From JABMRP01 sp964444795 (GTDB lineage: Bacteria; Planctomycetota; Planctomycetia; Pirellulales; Thermoguttaceae), in NCBI GenBank assembly GCA_964444795.1, contig CAYUIQ010000167.1, forward strand, positions 1-20,562: DNA of 20,562 nucleotides, in the 5' to 3' direction. Each line of letters starts with the position of its first letter. Within the stretch, counting starts at the first letter, position 1. The notes under the pieces are model-generated. The model ran no database searches and had not been told where the DNA came from. It saw only the letters and a program-made list of their open reading frames with translations. The position numbers and the translations under genes are program-made. Shown here one piece after another: positions 1 to 7,918 of this stretch.

Positions 1-67
1 GTCGCTGTCGAGAAACACGGACTCCCGACGGCCTCGGAGGGCCATCGTACGGGTTGTGAGACAGAGC

Positions 68-2392
68 CTAGGGTTCGACGACTTCGAAGGGTATGGCCGG
101 CAATGGGCCTAGGAAGGTGCGGTACTCTCGCGTTTTCCCCTCTTTGGTTGTTTCCGTCCTCTTCTGAAACCCATGGGCGATCAGGTTGCCTCTGAGCCCC
201 GGCTCGACCTTTCCCGCCTCGGCGTGCAGCACGATCGTCGCGGTCCGATCCGCGCATGAGGCGCTATCGATGCGGATTCCTTCCGGCGGATCGCTCAATT
301 TGATTTGAATATCACCCCTGGTTGCGTCCCAAGGCACGCGGGCTTTCACCTCGGTGTCTCCGCCGACGGGGATCTCTATCGGTTGCTCGACGAGCAGCTT
401 CCACATGCTTTGAAAAGCACGGGGATCCGCGGGGGGCTTCGGCGGATCCCCGGATCCCGGCAGCACGAGCGTCAGCTCTCTGGCCGGCACCAGATGCTTA
501 TAGATAAACGCCTGCATCATGTCATCGGCTGGTACGGCCCTGCGCACGACCTCTTGACCGGCGATCGTGGCTCGGCCTTCCAACTGGAGGCTGAGCGGCT
601 CGAAGCCCAGCCACCGTGCCAGCGTCAACGTCACGCGAACCTGGTCCTCACCCGGCGGAATCAGGCCGCCATCCATCAAGACTCCCACCGGGTCGCCCCG
701 GAAGGAAAGGGCAATCTCGCCATCGAACCCGTCCTTGCGCTGGGCAAAGATCGTGATCGGTCTTAGCCGCCAGGCGACGGCATTGATGGCGGACGGCACC
801 ACGCGGAGCGCGAAATCGGGTCGTGGCGGACTGATCCGCAGACGGTAAGCATATTCCGGACCGCCCTGGTGCTGGGCGTCCCCCAGGCGCAGGAAGTAGC
901 TACCGTCGGCGGGCAACGTAACATGGATCAGCGAATCGGCGTGGTGCGTGGCCAGCGCGTCGGTCTTGTCTTCATGGTCGTCGCTGAAGGCCAATCGCTT
1001 GCCCGCGCCATCCGTCAGTTCGAGCACGGAATCCAAAGGCGAAGCAAGCCTCCGCGCAGTGACTTCCGCAACAACCTGCTCGCCGGCACGGCCTTCGATG
1101 TGGAACACGTCCCAATCGCCCGGACAATCGATCCGGCCGTTGACGATTGTCGGCAGCGTCACCGGCTGCGCGGCGGCCGCCGAGTCGTTCGATTTCTTTT
1201 CGAGGCATTCCGGGAGTGTGCCTACGGCAAACGGGACCGTATTGGAAGTGGTGTCTCCCTTGCGTACGGAAAGGGGATGTATTCCCGCGGCCTTGTCTCT
1301 CGTGTCCATGGTCAACTTGTTCACCGGCAAATTCCAGCCCGTGAGTTCGACGGTGGTTTGTTCCCCGGCGGGGCCGCCCAGCGGAAAGATGCTGGTGACG
1401 AAGGGAATCTCGCCGATGGTGATGCGATACACGAAGTCCGGACGGCCGCGGTAGATGGCGTCCTTGATTTCGACGACGTATTGCCCGTCCTCCGGAATCT
1501 CGAACAAAAGGACCGGATCGGGATGGAAGTGATAGTCGTCGTGGTAGGCCAACTCGTTGCCGCGATCATCGTACAGTGTCAACGTAGCCTGGAACCAGCC
1601 GGGCACGGCGTCGGCCAGGTAGGGGACCAATTCCCGCGCGGCAGCCGCCACGACCAACCGTTGGCCCTTTCGGGCTTCGAAGCGATAACGATCCGCGTCG
1701 CCGGGCGTGAATCGCTTGGCTCGCCAGTCTACAAAGTCGGGGTCGCGGGGAATGATCTGCCCGTTGGCTACCGCCGGCAGCGTAATATCCGTCGTTACCT
1801 TGGGCGGGAAGCGGAGCGGGCTTGGATAGTCCTGCGCTTCCGGGACGAGCCCCGGCTCCTGCTCATGGAACTCGGGAAGCCGGCCCACGTAGAACCGGAT
1901 CGGATTCGACAATCCCCGTGCCGACTCCACTCGTATTTCCCGCCGGCCCTGCTTGGCGTCCGCCGCGATTGCGACTTCGAGCGCCACGGCCTCGCTTAGG
2001 GCCGGCTGAGCCCGCCTTCTGGTGGTCTCGCTCTGGTAGCGGGCGAGTCTTCTCTCGATCCCGGCGATCTCCAGGCGCACCTTTTTGTCCCGCTTATCTT
2101 TCGGGCGTCTGTTGAGTTCGGTGAGCTTCTTCCGCAAAGCGTTGGCCTCGTCCGACTTCATGGCCTCGATCTTGTGAAGCACTCTGGCTTCAACGCCGGA
2201 ACCGGAGAAATACACGCGCCGGATATCGTCCAGGTACTTCCCGCCCACCGTTATCCGAAATGTGGTGCCTTGGCGCCCGCCGGCCGGGTATGCGTAGCCA
2301 AGACGCGGCGTAATCTCCTGCGCCTGTGTGGCGGAAAAGGAGATCAGCGAGATCGCCAGGCCGCAGGTCATCAACCGTTGAAATCGGCTCAT
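68..2392 (-). CDS. Secreted PPC-domain protein (third gene of DUF1549-DUF1501 operon)
   Basis: Large exported protein of about 774 residues. The N-terminus is a signal peptide (hydrophobic run about residues 6-20, then an Ala-rich cleavage region near ATQAQ). Next comes an IPT/TIG-like strand region (about 30-70), a charged, probably helical insert (about 75-130), and two PPC-like beta domains (about 230-325 and 425-520), each with the pattern 'D.Y/F.....G' early and 'DG.Y...I/L.D' late. The remaining C-terminal part is beta-rich and unassigned. I chose ATG at 2392 because GGAG lies 6 nt upstream. A TTG 12 nt further upstream also keeps the frame open but has no ribosome site. The gene starts 16 nt after the DUF1501 stop, so it is the third gene of that operon. 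In planctomycetes such proteins commonly sit beside DUF1501/DUF1549 genes. A role in binding or handling polymers at the cell surface is an inference. Confidence 0.85.
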   Translation of the reverse strand: MSRFQRLMTCGLAISLISFSATQAQEITPRLGYAYPAGGRQGTTFRITVGGKYLDDIRRVYFSGSGVEARVLHKIEAMKSDEANALRKKLTELNRRPKDKRDKKVRLEIAGIERRLARYQSETTRRRAQPALSEAVALEVAIAADAKQGRREIRVESARGLSNPIRFYVGRLPEFHEQEPGLVPEAQDYPSPLRFPPKVTTDITLPAVANGQIIPRDPDFVDWRAKRFTPGDADRYRFEARKGQRLVVAAAARELVPYLADAVPGWFQATLTLYDDRGNELAYHDDYHFHPDPVLLFEIPEDGQYVVEIKDAIYRGRPDFVYRITIGEIPFVTSIFPLGGPAGEQTTVELTGWNLPVNKLTMDTRDKAAGIHPLSVRKGDTTSNTVPFAVGTLPECLEKKSNDSAAAAQPVTLPTIVNGRIDCPGDWDVFHIEGRAGEQVVAEVTARRLASPLDSVLELTDGAGKRLAFSDDHEDKTDALATHHADSLIHVTLPADGSYFLRLGDAQHQGGPEYAYRLRISPPRPDFALRVVPSAINAVAWRLRPITIFAQRKDGFDGEIALSFRGDPVGVLMDGGLIPPGEDQVRVTLTLARWLGFEPLSLQLEGRATIAGQEVVRRAVPADDMMQAFIYKHLVPARELTLVLPGSGDPPKPPADPRAFQSMWKLLVEQPIEIPVGGDTEVKARVPWDATRGDIQIKLSDPPEGIRIDSASCADRTATIVLHAEAGKVEPGLRGNLIAHGFQKRTETTKEGKTREYRTFLGPLPAIPFEVVEP

Positions 2393-2408
2393 TCCACGCT
2401 CCAATCGT

Positions 2409-3812
2409 TCACATGATCTCTTTCAGGCGTCCGGCCATGGGAATGCCGTCCGCAGCGCTCGGTGTCACGGTCAATGGCAGGCCCAACGGATTGGGCAGCG
2501 CCGCGTCGGGGTCGATCCCCAGCAACTGATAGATGCTGCCGATCAGGTCGCAGGGATAGACGGGCCGATCGCGGACCTCTTCCCCCTTGGCATCCGACGC
2601 GCCTACCACGCGGCCCCCCTTGAATCCGCCCCCGGCAACCACGGCGGAGAAGCACTTGCCGTAATGCCCGCGTCCCCCGTTCCAGGGCGGCTTCCAATCG
2701 ATCTTGGGCGTACGGCCGAATTCGCCGCTCCACCAGACGATCGTGCTATCCAACAGGCCGCGATCCGATAGATCCGCAAGCAGCGTCGCCATCCCCTGGT
2801 CCAGTTCCGGCAACTTCTGCCGCATGGCCCCGAAATGCTCCGTATGAGTATCCCATCCGCCGGAGTTGATCGTGATGTACGGGACGCCTCGCTCGACCAG
2901 ACGCCGCGCGACGAGGCAGGCCTGGCCAAATCTGGTGAGTGCCGTCTCGCTCCAAGGCATGTGGCCATACCGGCTTCTCAGTGCCGCATCCTCCTGTGAC
3001 AGATCAAACGCCTTGGCGCCGTCGCCCACAATCATGTCGTAGGCTTGCTCCTCCGACTTGTAAAAGGTCGCCAGGCCCGTGTTGCCTTTGACGCTGCGGC
3101 CGAATGTGTCAAGTTTGCGGAGCAGATCGCGGCGATCCTTCTGCTGTTGGTCGGAGATGCCCTGGGAGACGACGCCTTCCACCGCAAAGACGGCCTGCGA
3201 TGGATCACCGCCGGTGGCGAAGGGCTGGTATCGCGGCCCCAGAAAACCGGCCTCGGAGAACCGCCCTTGCGACTGGGTCAGCACGACGTAGGGCGGCAAC
3301 AGGCCTTTGTATCCCGCGTCGTAGCCCTTGAACAACGAGACCACGGCGCCGGCACAAGGGTAGACGAGCCGATCGCCAGGGCGCCGGCCGGTTTGCGTCA
3401 GATAGGACGCCGTCTCGTGGCCGTTGTTGCCGTGGGTCATGCTGCGGATAATAGAATACTTGTCGGCCTGCTTCGCCAGCAGCGGCAGCAGCTCGCCGAT
3501 GCGGATGCCGTCGGTGTTGGTCGGGATCGGTTTGATCAATGGACCGCAGTAGTCGTTGCCCGCGTCGGGCTTCGGATCGAAGGTATCCAGGTGCGGTGGG
3601 CCACCGGCCGCCCAGATTTGGATGACCGATCTGGCCTTGGCCTTCGGCCGCCGTGCATCGGTCGGAGCGCCCACGGCTTGGCGCCCTGCCAGCAGCCACC
3701 CCGCCGCGCCGGCCAGCCCGCGGCCCATCGCCGCGCGCCGCGAGATCGGCGCGCCTCGTTCGGCTTCACCAACGTCCAAGGGGACGGCAACCGGTGTGTG
3801 TTTTGTGCTCAT
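2409..3812 (-). CDS. DUF1501 family exported protein
   Basis: A 467-residue protein of the DUF1501 family, related to the alkaline phosphatase/sulfatase fold and very common in planctomycetes. The N-terminus has a twin-arginine-like leader (SRRAAMGRGLAGAAGWLLAG, about residues 24-43). Family motifs are visible: 'GGPPHLDTFDPKP' (about 70-82), 'MTHGNNGHETASY', 'SGGWDTHTEHFGAM', 'WWSGEFGRTPKI', and the C-terminal 'GRGHYGKCFSAVVAGGGFKGG' region with conserved His and Gly. ATG at 3812 is chosen because AGGTGAG precedes it by 3-4 nt and the leader begins there. The frame stays open upstream to 4547, but that part is only the antisense-free shadow of the DUF1549 gene's 3' end. It starts 20 nt after that gene's stop and ends 16 nt before the PPC gene. 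The biochemical activity of this family is not established. Confidence 0.93.
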   Translation of the reverse strand: MSTKHTPVAVPLDVGEAERGAPISRRAAMGRGLAGAAGWLLAGRQAVGAPTDARRPKAKARSVIQIWAAGGPPHLDTFDPKPDAGNDYCGPLIKPIPTNTDGIRIGELLPLLAKQADKYSIIRSMTHGNNGHETASYLTQTGRRPGDRLVYPCAGAVVSLFKGYDAGYKGLLPPYVVLTQSQGRFSEAGFLGPRYQPFATGGDPSQAVFAVEGVVSQGISDQQQKDRRDLLRKLDTFGRSVKGNTGLATFYKSEEQAYDMIVGDGAKAFDLSQEDAALRSRYGHMPWSETALTRFGQACLVARRLVERGVPYITINSGGWDTHTEHFGAMRQKLPELDQGMATLLADLSDRGLLDSTIVWWSGEFGRTPKIDWKPPWNGGRGHYGKCFSAVVAGGGFKGGRVVGASDAKGEEVRDRPVYPCDLIGSIYQLLGIDPDAALPNPLGLPLTVTPSAADGIPMAGRLKEIM

Positions 3813-3832
3813 TTTCTCACCTGAACTACCTG

Positions 3833-5404
3833 CTAATGCCGAAAGGAAAACTCCGGACTGTTGATTAACGCCCAAGCAAGATCGCGCAGCACTCGCCCGC
3901 TTCCAGAGCCGGCTTCGCCGTACGTTTTCACGATCTGCAACTCCTCCTCCGTTGGGAACCGCGAGAGGATCGTCAGATAAAGCTCGGGGATGGCCTTCTC
4001 GTTCTTCTCGCGGCTCCAATGGATCAGAGGCTGCAGCTTGGGCCCCCCTTCGATCTTCCGCCGGATATGGCTGGAATTCAGCATGTGTAACCGCTGGGAC
4101 GCCGTGGTACGGTTGCTGCGATCCGATGCCAGGCCCGAGTCGCGCGACGACCGGCCGAATTTCTCCAAAAATGGGCTGGTGATGCTGGCATCGGCCATGG
4201 CCACCGAACGTTGGTCCTCGGGCATGAACGTGTAGGGCTCGGGAATAATGCTGGAATACTGCTCCCGCGTGCCGCTGATCTGGCACAAGGCGTCGATCAG
4301 CACTTCGGCCTCCAATCGGCGCACGCCATAGCAGGCAAAATTCTCCTCGCCCCGGGAGTCTTCCGTTGCAGAGATATGGGAACGCTGATAGGTCGTCGAG
4401 TTCAGAATCAGCCGGTACAGATGTTTCAGGTCGTACCGGGACGCCACCAGTTCCTGCTCCAGGAAGGCAAGCAACTCCGGACTGGCCGGCGGGTTGTCCG
4501 GCCGGACGTCGTCCGCTGGGTGAACGATGCCGCGGCCCAGCAGCCAAAACCAGGCGCGGTTGGCAATGTTGCGGGCAAACCAGGGGTTCTTGGGAGCCAA
4601 CAGCCAGTTGGCAAAGGCCTCGCGGGGATCCTGGCCCGGCGACAATTCGGCCGCCGTTCCGTCGGGAAACTCAGCCGTCCGCAATGTCTCGGTGTCTGCC
4701 TTTTCGAGATCGAAAAGGACGATCTCTTCCTTCCATTCACCCGTGCGTTTGAAGGCAATTTGCGAGAAGAACGCAGCCATGCCCGACCATTGCTCCTTCG
4801 ACCAGCCCTCGGGCCGCACCCCCATGAAACTAAGAGCCACGGCTTGCGCGATGGCCTGCGGCTGGCGGCTCTGAACCGCGCGGTAGAAGTTCACCTGGGG
4901 CTTGCGGAAATTGCTGCCGCTGGCGGTGAGCATCTCGCGGACGAATCGGTCATACGGCATGTTCTCTTTGACGCACGTCCGAATCCAGCGGTGGTAGGCC
5001 TGCACGGCATTTGGCCACAGGTTGATGGGGAACTCCGATTTGACCCGCAGCAGATCGCACCACTTCATCGTCTGGTAGTCGACGAACTCTTCTCGTTCCA
5101 ACAGGCGATCAATGAGCTTGCGGCGTTTGTCGGGGTCGCTGTCGCTGATGAACTGGCGCGCCTCATCGGCCGTGGGCAGCGTGCCGGTGATGTCCAGGTA
5201 GACCCGGCGCACGAAGACCCCGTCGGAACACACCCTGGCCGGCGTAATGCCCAGTTCCTTCAACCTGCCATCAACCAATTCATCAATCCTGCCTTGCGGA
5301 GTCGGATCGACGTCGCTCTCGAAAGGGAGCAGGGGCGATCCGGCTTCGGCCGCCGGGGTCAGGACTGCTGCGGTGACAACAACGACAGGTAAAAATCTTT
5401 TCAT
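3833..5404 (-). CDS. DUF1549/DUF1553 domain exported protein
   Basis: A 523-residue protein, first gene of the leftward operon. It has a short signal peptide (KRF followed by a hydrophobic run, cleavage near PAAEA, residue 21). The DUF1549 domain spans about 38-235 ('RRVYLDITGTLPTADEARQFI', 'LIDRLLEREEFVDY') and DUF1553 about 270-510 ('ANWLLAPKNPWFARNIANRAWFWLLGRGIV', 'LYRLILNSTTYQRS', 'LEAEVLIDAL', 'ELYLTILSRFPTEEEL', 'LAWALINSPEFSFRH'). It is shorter than the common 700-1100-residue members. No haem-type CxxCH domain is present at the N-terminus. The spot where many relatives have a Cys/His 'CxxCHxHP' segment reads 'MGVRPEGWSKEQWSGMAAFF' and has no cysteine. These genes are nearly always paired with DUF1501, as here, but their joint function is unknown. 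The start has only a weak GGGA ribosome site; ATG at 5404 is set by the signal peptide. Confidence 0.92.
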   Translation of the reverse strand: MKRFLPVVVVTAAVLTPAAEAGSPLLPFESDVDPTPQGRIDELVDGRLKELGITPARVCSDGVFVRRVYLDITGTLPTADEARQFISDSDPDKRRKLIDRLLEREEFVDYQTMKWCDLLRVKSEFPINLWPNAVQAYHRWIRTCVKENMPYDRFVREMLTASGSNFRKPQVNFYRAVQSRQPQAIAQAVALSFMGVRPEGWSKEQWSGMAAFFSQIAFKRTGEWKEEIVLFDLEKADTETLRTAEFPDGTAAELSPGQDPREAFANWLLAPKNPWFARNIANRAWFWLLGRGIVHPADDVRPDNPPASPELLAFLEQELVASRYDLKHLYRLILNSTTYQRSHISATEDSRGEENFACYGVRRLEAEVLIDALCQISGTREQYSSIIPEPYTFMPEDQRSVAMADASITSPFLEKFGRSSRDSGLASDRSNRTTASQRLHMLNSSHIRRKIEGGPKLQPLIHWSREKNEKAIPELYLTILSRFPTEEELQIVKTYGEAGSGSGRVLRDLAWALINSPEFSFRH

Positions 5405-5451
5405 GCGACTGGTCCCGTGCAGTACCCGGCGTTGTTACTCTGACCGGAGGA

Positions 5452-5468
5452 CAAGAAGTCTCTTCTTG
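5452..5468. promoter_or_regulatory. Perfect inverted repeat in the operon leader (possible operator or hairpin)
   Basis: CAAGAAG-TCT-CTTCTTG is a perfect 7-bp inverted repeat with a 3-nt centre. It lies about 7-23 nt downstream of the predicted transcription start of the leftward operon, so it could be a repressor-binding site or a short RNA hairpin. It has no U-tract and is not a terminator for this strand. Its function is not shown by the sequence. Confidence 0.35.
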
Positions 5469-5481
5469 ACAGACAGATCTC

Positions 5482-5509
5482 ATTATACAAGGAGGAACTG
5501 GTGATTCAA
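5482..5509 (-). promoter_or_regulatory. Sigma70-like promoter of the DUF1549-DUF1501-PPC operon
   Basis: On the minus strand TTGAAT (plus positions 5504-5509) is followed after 16 nt by a perfect TATAAT (5482-5487). Transcription would start near 5475, giving a leader of about 70 nt before the DUF1549 ATG at 5404. This is direct pattern matching. There is no experimental support, but the fit to consensus and the position are good. Confidence 0.6.
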
Positions 5510-5618
5510 TCGGGAGCGGCCGACGTGCGATCGAAGGTATCCTTTTTCCCGTTCCTACTCAGAGAATGTCACCTTTCCCTCGCCGGGCACGGTGCGGGCA
5601 AAGCGTTTTCCGCCGGCG

Positions 5619-5800
5619 GCCAAGGCCCCGTTCGGAGATGGGCAACCATGAATGAAACGTTCGCGCACAACTGGGGAAAGCTCCCGCTTCGCCCGCGCCA
5701 AACAGAAACCGGGCAACCGGCATCGAGGTGTAGCTCCAAGCTGCTCCGGTCAGCGCCGTCCGTAGCGACCAGAAGGCGCCTACGGCGGTTACAACGCAAA
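5619..5800 (-). pseudogene. Relic of an MFS transporter (hexuronate/galactonate-type)
   Basis: The minus-strand frame reads 'AVGAFWSLRTALTGAAWSYT' and then 'ARFLFGAGEAGAFPSCARTF' and 'HSWLPISERGLG'. These are hallmark segments of the anion:cation symporter branch of the major facilitator superfamily (ExuT/DgoT-like), covering about TM3-TM4 and the following loop. Only about 60 residues are recognisable. Upstream the frame stays open but has no transporter-like sequence. Downstream the frame diverges after 'SERGLG' and stops at 5559. A full transporter has about 420 residues, so this is a decayed fragment. No start signal belongs to it. The family call rests on remembered consensus, and the exact substrate cannot be told. 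Confidence 0.6.
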
Positions 5801-5826
5801 AAACAGAGATCGATCCCACGATCCCC

Positions 5827-5856
5827 TTGACTGATCCGGTATGGTGCGTAGACAAT
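5827..5856 (+). promoter_or_regulatory. Candidate promoter of the methyltransferase gene
   Basis: TTGACT (5827-5832) and GACAAT (5851-5856) are separated by 18 nt and end 42 nt before the methyltransferase start. The -35 matches 5 of 6 consensus bases, the -10 only 4 of 6. A reasonable but weak candidate. Confidence 0.35.
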
Positions 5857-5898
5857 GGCGTGACGCGGTGAAAAACCCTGGAAAAGGAGGGGCCGGAG

Positions 5899-7413
5899 AT
5901 GCACGCCGATCGCCGAAACAACGGGCCCCCCTGGTTTGAGATCGAGGACGATTTTCGCCGCGCGCGCGATGTCCTCGCCGCGGCCCAATTCAGCGACACC
6001 CCGATCGCTGCCCGGCTGGGGATCGACAGCGCCCGATCGCTGTCCGCGCGCGACGTCTCCCTGCTGCTTTGGGCCACCGCCGGCGGAGAGCCGCTGGATA
6101 CGTTGATCCGCCTCTTTCTCATCGGCGTGTCGACCGACACGGCCGACGCGGCCCGGGCCGTTGCGCCAATGGCATTGGAGACGTGGATCGAGGCCGGACT
6201 GCTCCGGACCGAAGGAACGGGGGCCGAAGGCGCATCGGTCGTCGCGACCGTGCAGTGGTTGCCGCTGGGCGAACACCTGTTGGCGTTCGACCGGCCCCAC
6301 GCCATGGCCGAGGGGTTGGCCGAAGACTACGTGATGGGCATCGGTTCGAGTACGCTCACGTTGGCCAACGCCACCGTGCGAACCGATTGCCGGCACGCCT
6401 TGGACCTGGGAACCGGATGCGGCTATCTGGCGTTTCTGGCCGCCAAGCACGCGCAGCGAGTCTGGGCGGTCGATCGCAATCCCCGGGCGGTGGCCATCGC
6501 GGCGTTCAATGCCCGGCTCAACGGCCTGGATAACGTCGAGTGTCTTCAGGGCGATCTGTTCGAGCCAGTCGAGGGCCAAACGTTTGATCTGGTCGTGTCG
6601 AACCCGCCGTTTGTCATCTCGCCCGAGACGAGATACATCTATCGCGACAGCGGTATGAAGGGCGATGAGATCACCCAGACGATCGTCCGCCGCGTGGGCC
6701 GGTACTTGAGCGACGGCGGTTTCTGTCAAATCCTATGCAATTGGGCGCACTTGGCCGATCAGGATTGGCGCGACCGGCTGCGGGCTTGGTTTGCCGAAAC
6801 CGGCTGCGATGCCTGGGTCATGCCCACCGACACGCTGGGGGCCGAGGCCTACGCCGCCAAATGGATTCGACATACCGAACGCGTTGATCCCGAGGAGTTC
6901 GGCCGGCGGTTAGACGAGTGGATGGCCTATTACCACCAGCAAGGGATCGAGGCCGTCAGCGGCGGCCTGATCAACATGCGTCGCCGCGCCGGCGGCGATC
7001 ATTGGTTCTCCGCCGAGGAGGGGCCCCCGCGCATGTTGGGGCAGGCGGGCGAGGCGATCCGGCACTGTTTCTGTGCGGAAGATTTCCTCCGGGCGACCTC
7101 CGACGAGAAACTTCTGAATCAGCCCGCGCTGCGCGTCTCGCCCGATGTTCGCTTGGAGCAGAGCCTCGAACCGGACGCCCCGGGATGGCGCATCGCCGAG
7201 GCACAACTTCGGTTGGTGCGCGGGTTGGCCTACTCGGGCAACGTCGACCCGTATATGGCCCGCCTGGTCGCCGGATGCCAGGGCGAGACACGTCTGGCCG
7301 ATCTGGTGAGCGATCTGGCGACATCGCTGGAGAAACCGCCGTCAGAAGTCACCCCCGCCGTCCTAGGTCTCATTCGCCAACTCATTCGCCGCGGATACCT
7401 TCTGCCCGTTTAG
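5899..7413 (+). CDS. Class I SAM-dependent methyltransferase (PrmC/RlmG-like core) with extra N- and C-terminal domains
   Basis: A 504-residue protein. The core (about 140-290) has the SAM-binding motif I 'ALDLGTGCGYLAFLAA' (167-182), an acidic 'VDRNPRA' after strand 2 (191-197), and 'VVSNPPFVISPE' (232-243). The NPPF signature is typical of enzymes that methylate an amide or exocyclic amino nitrogen (PrmC, RsmC, RlmG types). The N-terminal about 130 residues look helical and winged-helix-like. The C-terminal part (about 440-504, 'LVRGLAYSGNVDPYMARLVA' and 'LGLIRQLIRRGYLLPV') looks like a second small helical domain. I recall the same three-part layout in actinobacterial methyltransferases annotated only with DUF numbers. 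The substrate (protein Gln or rRNA base) cannot be told. Start: ATG at 5899 with AAGGAGG 8 nt upstream. It is alone on the plus strand with no operon partner. Confidence 0.88.
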   Translation: MHADRRNNGPPWFEIEDDFRRARDVLAAAQFSDTPIAARLGIDSARSLSARDVSLLLWATAGGEPLDTLIRLFLIGVSTDTADAARAVAPMALETWIEAGLLRTEGTGAEGASVVATVQWLPLGEHLLAFDRPHAMAEGLAEDYVMGIGSSTLTLANATVRTDCRHALDLGTGCGYLAFLAAKHAQRVWAVDRNPRAVAIAAFNARLNGLDNVECLQGDLFEPVEGQTFDLVVSNPPFVISPETRYIYRDSGMKGDEITQTIVRRVGRYLSDGGFCQILCNWAHLADQDWRDRLRAWFAETGCDAWVMPTDTLGAEAYAAKWIRHTERVDPEEFGRRLDEWMAYYHQQGIEAVSGGLINMRRRAGGDHWFSAEEGPPRMLGQAGEAIRHCFCAEDFLRATSDEKLLNQPALRVSPDVRLEQSLEPDAPGWRIAEAQLRLVRGLAYSGNVDPYMARLVAGCQGETRLADLVSDLATSLEKPPSEVTPAVLGLIRQLIRRGYLLPV

Positions 7414-7459
7414 AGCGGTGTCCTTACTAATAATTCCGTCCCCCTTTGCTGTCAAGCAC

Positions 7460-7918
7460 TTACGTCATGTGCCACCGCAGTTGCACGGCAAGAACCAGAT
7501 GGTGCCCGTCACGAGCGTCACCCTCGGGCCGAATTCGCATGGCATTGAAGCCAACCCAAAACAGTCGTTGTCCCCAATGCTCCAATTGCTCGTTGGATGG
7601 AAGCGCCTCGGCGAGCCTCATAGCAAGCGCTTGCCACACGCGCCGGCGCAGGGACGGCAGGCTGCGCGGGAGCTCCCAACCGCTCCATGTTTCGTCATCC
7701 TGCCATGTCCTCTCCTTGTACGCTTGCGAGTCAACAGCTTCCCAGGCGGTATAGAATGTCCGTTTGGCGACTTCCAGGATCTTATCCGATAGGCTGACGC
7801 TACCGCCGGAGTGCCGTTGAAGCTCCCGGCGGACTTCCGGTGGCGTGCCCTCGGCTTCGATGACCTGAAGGTTCTTCCAGATTTGGCGGAGGGCGGATTC
7901 CGCGATGCTGGATCTCAA
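7460..7918 (-). CDS. Hypothetical protein, probably a 3' fragment
   Basis: A 152-residue frame that I do not recognise. Its composition is protein-like: helical, rich in Trp, Arg, Glu and Leu, with 'ESALRQIWKNLQVIEAEG' near the start and 'EQLEHWGQRLFWVGFNAMRI' near the end. It has no signal peptide or membrane segment. The only start is TTG at 7918, which overlaps the stop of the sulfatase remnant by 4 nt (TTGA) and has no Shine-Dalgarno site. The frame stays open further upstream ('RRAHLLAEPLRSS'). This suggests the true N-terminus was lost where the sulfatase piece was joined. It could instead be translated by coupling to the upstream frame. Function unknown. Confidence 0.45.
   Translation of the reverse strand: MRSSIAESALRQIWKNLQVIEAEGTPPEVRRELQRHSGGSVSLSDKILEVAKRTFYTAWEAVDSQAYKERTWQDDETWSGWELPRSLPSLRRRVWQALAMRLAEALPSNEQLEHWGQRLFWVGFNAMRIRPEGDARDGHHLVLAVQLRWHMT

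Larger units (their letters stand above)
5405..5898. other. Divergent intergenic region between the DUF1549 operon and the methyltransferase
   Basis: This 494-nt stretch holds no intact gene I can support. It contains the leftward promoter and inverted repeat (5452-5509), the MFS relic (5619-5800) and the probable methyltransferase promoter (5827-5856). A 109-codon plus-strand frame starts at GTG 5501 behind GGAGG, but its sequence is basic, low in hydrophobic order and antisense to the MFS relic, so I did not call it a gene. Confidence 0.6.

Noticed and set aside
1..67. Possible minus-strand gene start at ATG 45 (reading MALRGRRESVFLD) running off the left edge, and a GC-rich partial inverted repeat at 31-44
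   Set aside because: No Shine-Dalgarno site, too few codons to judge, and the inverted repeat has a bulge and no U-tract, so neither a gene nor a terminator can be supported.
2409..4547. 712-residue version of the DUF1501 protein
   Set aside because: The first 245 codons are out-of-frame sequence inside the DUF1549 gene. The Tat-like leader and the AGGTGAG site place the real start at 3812.
5501..5830. Plus-strand 109-codon frame with GTG start and GGAGG 6 nt upstream
   Set aside because: It lies antisense to the MFS relic and its translation is Arg/Ser-rich without protein-like order. The GGAGG sits inside the spacer of the minus-strand promoter and is likely coincidental.
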